Shown: positions 58,375-64,000 of the stretch, piece after piece
Layout of the letters: each line of letters begins with the position of its first letter
Position numbering within the stretch: position 1 is the first letter of the stretch
Source: Paramecium sonneborni
Lineage: Eukaryota; Ciliophora; Oligohymenophorea; Peniculida; Parameciidae
Direction of reading: 5' to 3'
NCBI GenBank assembly: GCA_905182985.1
Contig: CAJJDN010000007.1
Span: 138,097-202,096, forward strand
DNA: 64,000 nucleotides
Made by a program: the position numbers and the translations under genes
Notes under the pieces: generated by a model
The model's database searches: none
Seen by the model: only the letters and a program-made list of their open reading frames with translations
What the model was told of the DNA's origin: nothing

Positions 58375-59604
58375 CTTTAATTTAAATAATAATATAATGA
58401 GATTCATATATATATTTTTAGCATATAATTTGGTAAAGTATAATATGGAAGATAATTATTGATGCAAATTGATATGAATGGAAATAGCTCAATTTTTCTT
58501 ATTATTATAATTAACATCTATTTTAGATTTTCGAAATTCTCCATTTGCAGCAGCAGATACAAAGCTAACAAATAGAGGATTAGGTTTGAAATTTTTGGAA
58601 GTGAATTCTGGATGATATTGTACTCCTACAAAGAAAGGATGTAAATGATTTGGTAATTCTAAAATCTTGAAATAATGTTAAATAAATACTTCCATTCGTT
58701 ACCCAGTTTTTCTATCTTTTCCTGAGAATACAAGACCGTTTTCAGTTAGATTTTGAATCTTTTAAGGATTGACTTCATACCGATGTCTATGTCTTTCTTC
58801 TACAACTTCAGAGTCGTATATTTGATATGCAATACTATCTTTATTTCTAAAAATAATTTATATATCTTACTCAATTATTGTTTAATGATTTCCTAATCTC
58901 ATATTACCTCCAAATAATTTTGGATTGATTTCAGGCATAAACACAACAAAATTGGATCCAATTAATTCATCTTTTAATTCTTCAGTTGTAGCATCTTTTA
59001 CTCCTAAGACATTTCTGGCATATTCAACGACAGCTGCTTAGAAGCCATAACAGATGCCTAGAAATGGTATTTTATTTTCTCGAGCATATTAGCAGCACTT
59101 GATTTTAAGGTTGAAACCATTATATCCAAATCCACCAGGAACAAGAATAGCATCAAATTATTTGCATTCCTTTTCAAGTTCTTCTTCAGCATTTTGTTTA
59201 CTTGAAAAATCTATAAGATCAATATATTTTAATTATAAATTGACTTTAATAGCATAACTAGCTTCCTTTAATGCTTTTATTAAAGACATATATGCATCCT
59301 ATATAGATAACAATAAACAACCAGATTTTTCATATATTTTCCCATGATTCCAATTGTAACAGGTTTAGAAGTCTAGAGATCATTCAAGTACTGTCCAAAT
59401 TAGGTATATTATTAAATATTTGGAACTTATTAAATTGGTAACTTAAACTTTTCTAAAATACGTTCAGCCAACTTTTATTTTTGTAAAACTTCAGGAACAT
59501 CATATATATGTTAGGAATTAGGAACAGAAAATATAGAATCTTTAGAAATATTTCCAAACATAGCAAGTTTGTCTCTCTATGGATTTTATAATTCATTTTC
59601 AGAT
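58375..59604 (+). repeat. Direct repeat copy B (1230 bp)
   Basis: Contiguous with the 5' part of CTP synthase, so this copy belongs to the complete gene. See copy A at 57144-58373. Confidence 0.9.
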
Positions 59605-60363
59605 CTACATATGATAAAATCAGCTAACAATCCTGTGTATCTCAAATCCTTAATACCATTTTGAGCTGGTTTTGTTTTTTGTTCATTATTTAATGTTAAA
59701 ATATATGTAAGCATAATCTAAAATATATTGAAAAAATGATTACCAAACCAACATTTTCTTTACCCTCTTCATTTATCATTTATCGAACTGCCTCGTAATA
59801 GCATGTAGATTCTAAGTCACCAACTGTTCCTCCTACCTCTATCAATAAAATATCTGGCCTTTCATTTGTATCCGATTTTAATGGTACTGTCGTTAGGTTT
59901 TTAATCCAATTTTTTATTTCATCTACCACATGAGGAATTACTTAAACAGTTTTCCCTAAATAGTGACCTTCTCTTTCTTTTCTATTTTTATTAATGATAC
60001 TTAGTACTGTAATATTTTCTAATATAACTTCCCACTTGTTAAACTATGATAAAATGATAATTCAATATCTAAAAATCTTTCATAATTTCCAATATCTAAA
60101 TCAACTTCACCCCTAATATCATTATTTTAATGCTTACCCATCACCTGTTACAAACACCTCTCCATGTTCATAAGGATTCATTGTTCCTGCATCAATATTC
60201 TACCTTATTTAATAAATCATACTAAATATGGATCAATTTTCAAAAATGACACCTTGTAACCATATTCTTTCAACAACATACCAATACTACTATTTATTGT
60301 TCCTTTCCCTATTCCTGATGCTATTGCACCACAAATAAACAAATACTTACACTTTTTAAACAT
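58489..60363 (-). CDS. CTP synthase
   Basis: Makes CTP from UTP, ATP and glutamine. Synthetase domain: [20 protein letters not shown] (P-loop-like start), [46 protein letters not shown] segment, [19 protein letters not shown] and EGKENVGLV. Amidotransferase domain: [40 protein letters not shown] with the nucleophilic Cys, and [19 protein letters not shown] with the catalytic His-x-Glu. Several short introns. The end is [12 protein letters not shown] and TGA at 58489. The complete gene lies in repeat copy B; the repeat at 57258-58373 duplicates its 3' part. Its ATG is 10 bp from the divergent LRR gene's ATG. Confidence 0.95.
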
Positions 60364-60373
60364 ATTAATAAAT
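60364..60373. promoter_or_regulatory. 10-bp interval between divergent start codons
   Basis: The CTP synthase and LRR/EF-hand ATGs are separated by only about 10 AT-only bases. Promoter elements for each gene must lie inside the other's coding sequence, or one start codon is wrong. Confidence 0.45.
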
Positions 60374-61780
60374 ATGGATTAAGTTTTTAATCATTTGATA
60401 AAAAGGGCAACTCCCTAACCTATTATTAAAGTTGGAACACCTTGGTAATGCATTCCAATTAAAAATGATAAATAAGCAAGAGATACAACAGAAGTTCATA
60501 TGGCCAATTAAGGATTTAATGAACTATCCCAATTTGATAAATTCATGAATCTTGAGGTGGTTTGGTTAAATGAAAATTAAGTACAGAATAAAACTTAATT
60601 GATATTAGTTAACCAGTATCAAAGGAATAGAATAGAACTTTAGAATTAAACATCTATATTTACAAAAGAATAAAATTAGTACTCTTGAAGGACTATAAAA
60701 TTTAAAGCATTTAGAAACATTGAGCTTGTTTAATAATGAGTTAAGAGATTTAGAAAAAAACCTTTTGATTTTGAAGGAGTTTCCTGGACTTACTACTTTG
60801 GGTTTAAATATTGTTTTATATTATCTTAGATTTATTTAATAACCCAGTTGCAGAAGAACCTTATTATCGAAATAGAGTGATTTCAGCTCTTCCATAATTA
60901 TAATTATTGGATAGATCAATAATAACGGTATAGGAAAAGATCAAGGTTGAAGCATGGTACAAAGATTTCAAAGCAGAAGTTAAAATAAAAAAGAAAGGAT
61001 AGAAAAAGTAAAAGTTGCTTCCTTCATAAATTTTTTCAGTAGGAGAGAAATTGCTTTATAAGGAAGTAGATGAAATAAAAGCAAAGAGAGAATAAGAGAA
61101 AGCTGATGAGATATAAAGAGAAAGAACTAGAATAAAATAAAAAGAAAAAACATTTGATCCTAATAAATTTCCAACTAATGAATTGAAAGAACAATTAAGA
61201 TAGCGACTTCATGATAATCCAATGAGTTTAGTAAATGAATGGGAGAAGGGGAAGTTAAAAAAGATTTTTAAGTAATATGATAAAGGTAATGAATGAGAAA
61301 TTTAAACTAGAAAAGAAAGGATCAATTACATAGGATAAATTGTAAGGACTTTATGGAGATTTAATTAATGATATAGCTAATATTGGTAAGGTACCTGCTG
61401 TGTCATTTGAGAAATTTAAAGAAGTTATGTCAGAAGATCCATTGCCTTGGGATTCATTTTGTTTTTAATTAAACCATGTAGATTTTTAAAGGGCTCCTGA
61501 AGAAATTTTATAGAAGAAAATAGATGAGAAATATAAAGAATTCAATAGAAGATTAAATGCAGGAAAGAAGGGTGAAGCTAAAGAATTTATGATTGAAGCA
61601 GTGAGACTTGAAGCAGCAAGAGATAAAGATGAACATAAGTAAATAAAAATAATAAATAAAAATAGATTACCAGAGATTATACCTGAAGACAATACTAAAA
61701 TAAGAAGTGATTGCTTTGATTTTTCAAGATATAAATATAAATCGAATTTCACAGATACTGCAAAATACCTTTTATAATGA
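60374..61780 (+). CDS. Leucine-rich-repeat protein with EF-hand-like C-terminal part
   Basis: Starts MDQVFNHLIKRATPQPIIKV. LRRs: FDKFMNLEVVWLNEN, (28-nt intron) LTSIKGIEQNFRIKHLYLQK, NKISTLEGLQNLKHLETLSL, FNNELRDLEKNLLILKEFPG and, after a 28-nt intron, LFNNPVAEEPYYRNRVISAL. This ends in the LRR cap pattern 'NNPVAxEPxYRxxVI' seen in dynein- and cilium-associated LRR proteins. A coiled, basic middle (KVEAWYKDFKAEVKIKKKGQ) precedes IFKQYDK then (25-nt intron) EKKGSITQDKLQGLYGDL, an EF-hand-like helix-loop-helix. Ends at TGA 61778-61780. Divergent from CTP synthase. Confidence 0.78.
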
Positions 61781-61878
61781 TATCATGATCAATATTATGA
61801 TTATATTAACAAATTTGACAATCACAATATTCTGATTTCATTTCATAATAATTTTATTATAAAACTTATTATTTATAT

Positions 61879-63912
61879 ATGTTAACTTTTAAAGTTATTT
61901 TACCAGATTAATCAGAAGCTCAATATCAAATATCTAAAACTTCAAGTGTTAAATAATTTGTCTAATTCTTAAAGGAATAGAATAATGATAAAGATTGGAA
62001 TAAATATGAATTAGAGTTATATTTATTTGATTAATGTTTAAATCAAGATGGATAAGTAGATAAAATTATATGTAGTCCATAAAATGATTACTTAACTTTG
62101 AAAGTAAAAAAAGGGGAAAGAATTAAAAGATTATAAACATTTTTTACTTCTGCTTTGGAGAAAATGCAAAAGAAAACTAAAGCTGATATGACAGGTCTTT
62201 AGAAGGCTTTAAAGAAGAGTTCAACTATATAAGATATACCATAATAAACAGAAAAAAAGAATATAAAAAAGTTATTGTCCTTTTTTGTAAGTGCTTCTCA
62301 TAAAATTGCTGAAATGTCAAGATAAAAAACATTAAATTTTACTGAAAAAGTTTAATAAAATGAAAAAGTCAAACATATGGCTTATAGTTAGGATCCAAGT
62401 AGAATAAATTAAGAAGAGGATCCATTAAAAAATAACAATGATACTGTACTGGGTTTATTAGATCATTTAGAAAAACCAAACAATTAAAATTTTTATCATA
62501 AAAATAATGATACATAGATAAAACCTAAATCTTTAAGTCCAGAAGCAAGAAAATACTTAGAGAGAAAGAAGAAAGCCATAGAGAATTTAAATGATCCTAA
62601 TTAATAAGCAAAAGCTAAATAATTAGTTGCTGAATTGAAAAGACAAAGAAAAGAATTAGAAAATAGAAGGACTAAATAATTAAACAATGAATCAGATTAA
62701 TTGGAGGAAAGCATCGAAAAATATAAAATAGAAAGAGAACAATACAAAGAATATCTTAATTAAGAAAAACGAATGAAAATTTAAGAAAGATTATTAGAAA
62801 TGTAGAAAAATCAAGAAATATAATAATAAAGAAATTATGAATAAAAAAATCTTATTTAGGAATTGAAAAATAAGGAAAGGGAGAAAAAGAAACTATTAGA
62901 AGAAAAAGAAGAAATTTTAAAAAAATAATATTATGAAGATGCAAAAGTAATTTATATTGTATTAATTAAAGCTAAAATTATAACAAAGAAAAAAATTAGC
63001 TATTCCTATCAGATTGGAAGAAATTAATAAGCATGAAGAAGATTATTTAAATAAGAAGCAGTTACTCAAATTGGAAAAGGATTAAAAAAAAATAGAAAGG
63101 GAAATTGTAATACAATAAGAAACTAAATAAATATATAAAGCTAAATAAATTTTATAAAAAGTTATGGATGGAGATTAGAAAATCAAAAACAAAGAAATTG
63201 TTGAAAAATAATAAAAAGCTGAAAAAATATTAAGAAAATAGAAATATGCCGAAATAGTTAAAGAATATCATAAGCCAAACATAAAAATTTAAACAGACAT
63301 TTAATTTAGTAGAGCAAATAAATCAGATAATTCAATTTAAGAAGAATATATTGAGTATGAAATTTAATCGTTTAATTAGTTTTTTAAAAGAAGGAGAAGG
63401 TAAATCAAGCTCAACAAAAGTAGACTCAATTCGTAATAGATTGTATAGATAAGCATAATAAGGATCAGGTATTTTAGTTAATAATAGTAGAAAAGAATGT
63501 ACATAAAATTTAAAATGTTTTAAATTTATAAAAAGTAAACAAAACGAGAGTGACAGAATCCTTGTAAAGAGGTTTTGTACCAAATCCTTCCCTTTATTAT
63601 TAGCCTAAAGGAATGAAGAGTGAAGTTTAAGTTGAAGAATAATAAAAGAAAAAACCAATAAATTATTTAAAAGAATTAGAAAAAGAAAGAAAGAATTAAT
63701 AAGGAAAAGTAGGACAGTAAAAAAGTCTTAGTGTTCCTAGATTGCAATAAGATTATAAATCAATAATAGAAAGAGGTAAACGATATGAGAAAGAAGCATA
63801 ACGTAAAGAACATGAGGCATTCTATAAAAATAATGAGACATTAAAGGAAGAAGCAGACGATTTATTTTTAAAAAGTGTCTAAGAAAAAATAAGATTCTTG
63901 GAGAAAATTTGA
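61879..63912 (+). CDS. Long coiled-coil protein, unknown
   Basis: The N-terminal ~90 residues look folded (MLTFKVILPDQSEAQYQISK, SSVKQFVQFLKEQ, ELYLFDQCLNQDG) and may be a ubiquitin-like or CARD-like module, uncertain. Then hundreds of residues of Lys/Glu/Gln-rich coiled coil (PEARKYLERKKKAIENL, KQLVAELKRQRKELENRR, ERLLEMQKNQEIQ, LRKQKYAEIVKEYHKP). Introns of 25, 25 and 19 nt were placed. The C-terminus has RGFVPNPSLYYQPKGMKSEV and KRYEKEAQRKEHEAFYKNN before TGA 63910-63912. Cytoskeletal or ciliary structural roles fit the composition, but no family is recognised. Frame is also open past 63912 if another intron exists. Confidence 0.6.
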
Positions 63913-64000
63913 TGAAATATAGAAATTTAGCTATAAACTTGAAATAGTTAAATTATTTATTTATTTACATTTTTGTTTTCTAATAAATAATGTATAATTA

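Noticed and set aside
57144..59604. Recent CTP synthase gene duplication
   Set aside because: Same pattern as the other repeat: no visible divergence, one N between copies, and no 5' end on the first copy.
1..64000. Standard-code ORFs of 60-100 codons throughout
   Set aside because: Most lie antisense to, or out of frame with, longer ciliate-code genes, or are fragments cut at TAA/TAG.
1..64000. tRNA, rRNA, CRISPR arrays, telomere repeats, insertion sequences
   Set aside because: I looked for cloverleaf-like GC-richer spots, regular direct repeats with spacers, and G-rich telomere units, and saw none that I could support by eye.

Overview
The window is ciliate macronuclear DNA, most likely from a Paramecium. 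Three observations support this. Known protein families read through only if TAA and TAG are glutamine and TGA is the sole stop. Introns are tiny, mostly 18-38 nt, starting GTA and ending TAG or AAG. The DNA is very AT-rich and genes sit tens of bases apart on both strands. I translated everything with that code by hand; ordinary standard-code ORFs here are mostly shadows or fragments. Exon joins were chosen by reading frame and family match, so single-base boundaries can be wrong.

Layout. 1-12 kb: the 5' part of a guanylyl cyclase with a P4-ATPase-like N-terminus, a DyP-type peroxidase, small unknown genes, and a VPS26C (retriever) homologue. 12-18 kb: a KATNIP-like protein, a tristetraprolin-type CCCH zinc-finger protein, coiled-coil and small membrane proteins, and pantothenate kinase. 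19-25 kb: a zeta-crystallin-type quinone oxidoreductase, a protein with an INCENP IN-box, and a PUF RNA-binding protein with a polyglutamine tail. 25-38 kb: a large unknown protein, a single macrodomain protein, an XRRA1-like LRR protein, a syntaxin-16/Tlg2-type SNARE, a protein kinase, and a mosaic gene joining macrodomain, 32-residue polyglutamine, degenerate kinase and further macro modules. 38-45 kb: unknown acidic proteins, an AK7-like protein with a Dpy-30 motif, inorganic pyrophosphatase, and a coiled-coil/multi-pass membrane protein. 45-53 kb: a single-pass membrane protein with a large ectodomain and two hybrid histidine kinases in tandem. 53-64 kb: gene-poor stretches with decayed coding remnants, an RRM/zinc-knuckle/SR splicing factor with an unusually long intron, CTP synthase, an LRR/EF-hand-like protein and a long coiled-coil protein.

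Two direct repeats (1160 and 1230 bp), each with one N between the copies, look like unmerged contig overlaps rather than biology. They create duplicate 3' ends of the peroxidase/neighbour pair and of CTP synthase.

Themes: ADP-ribose-binding macrodomains (two genes within 10 kb), post-transcriptional control (PUF, CCCH, SR/RRM), endosomal traffic (VPS26C, syntaxin), cilium-linked families (AK7, KATNIP), two-component signalling and chromosome segregation (INCENP). No tRNA, rRNA, CRISPR or transposon was recognised.
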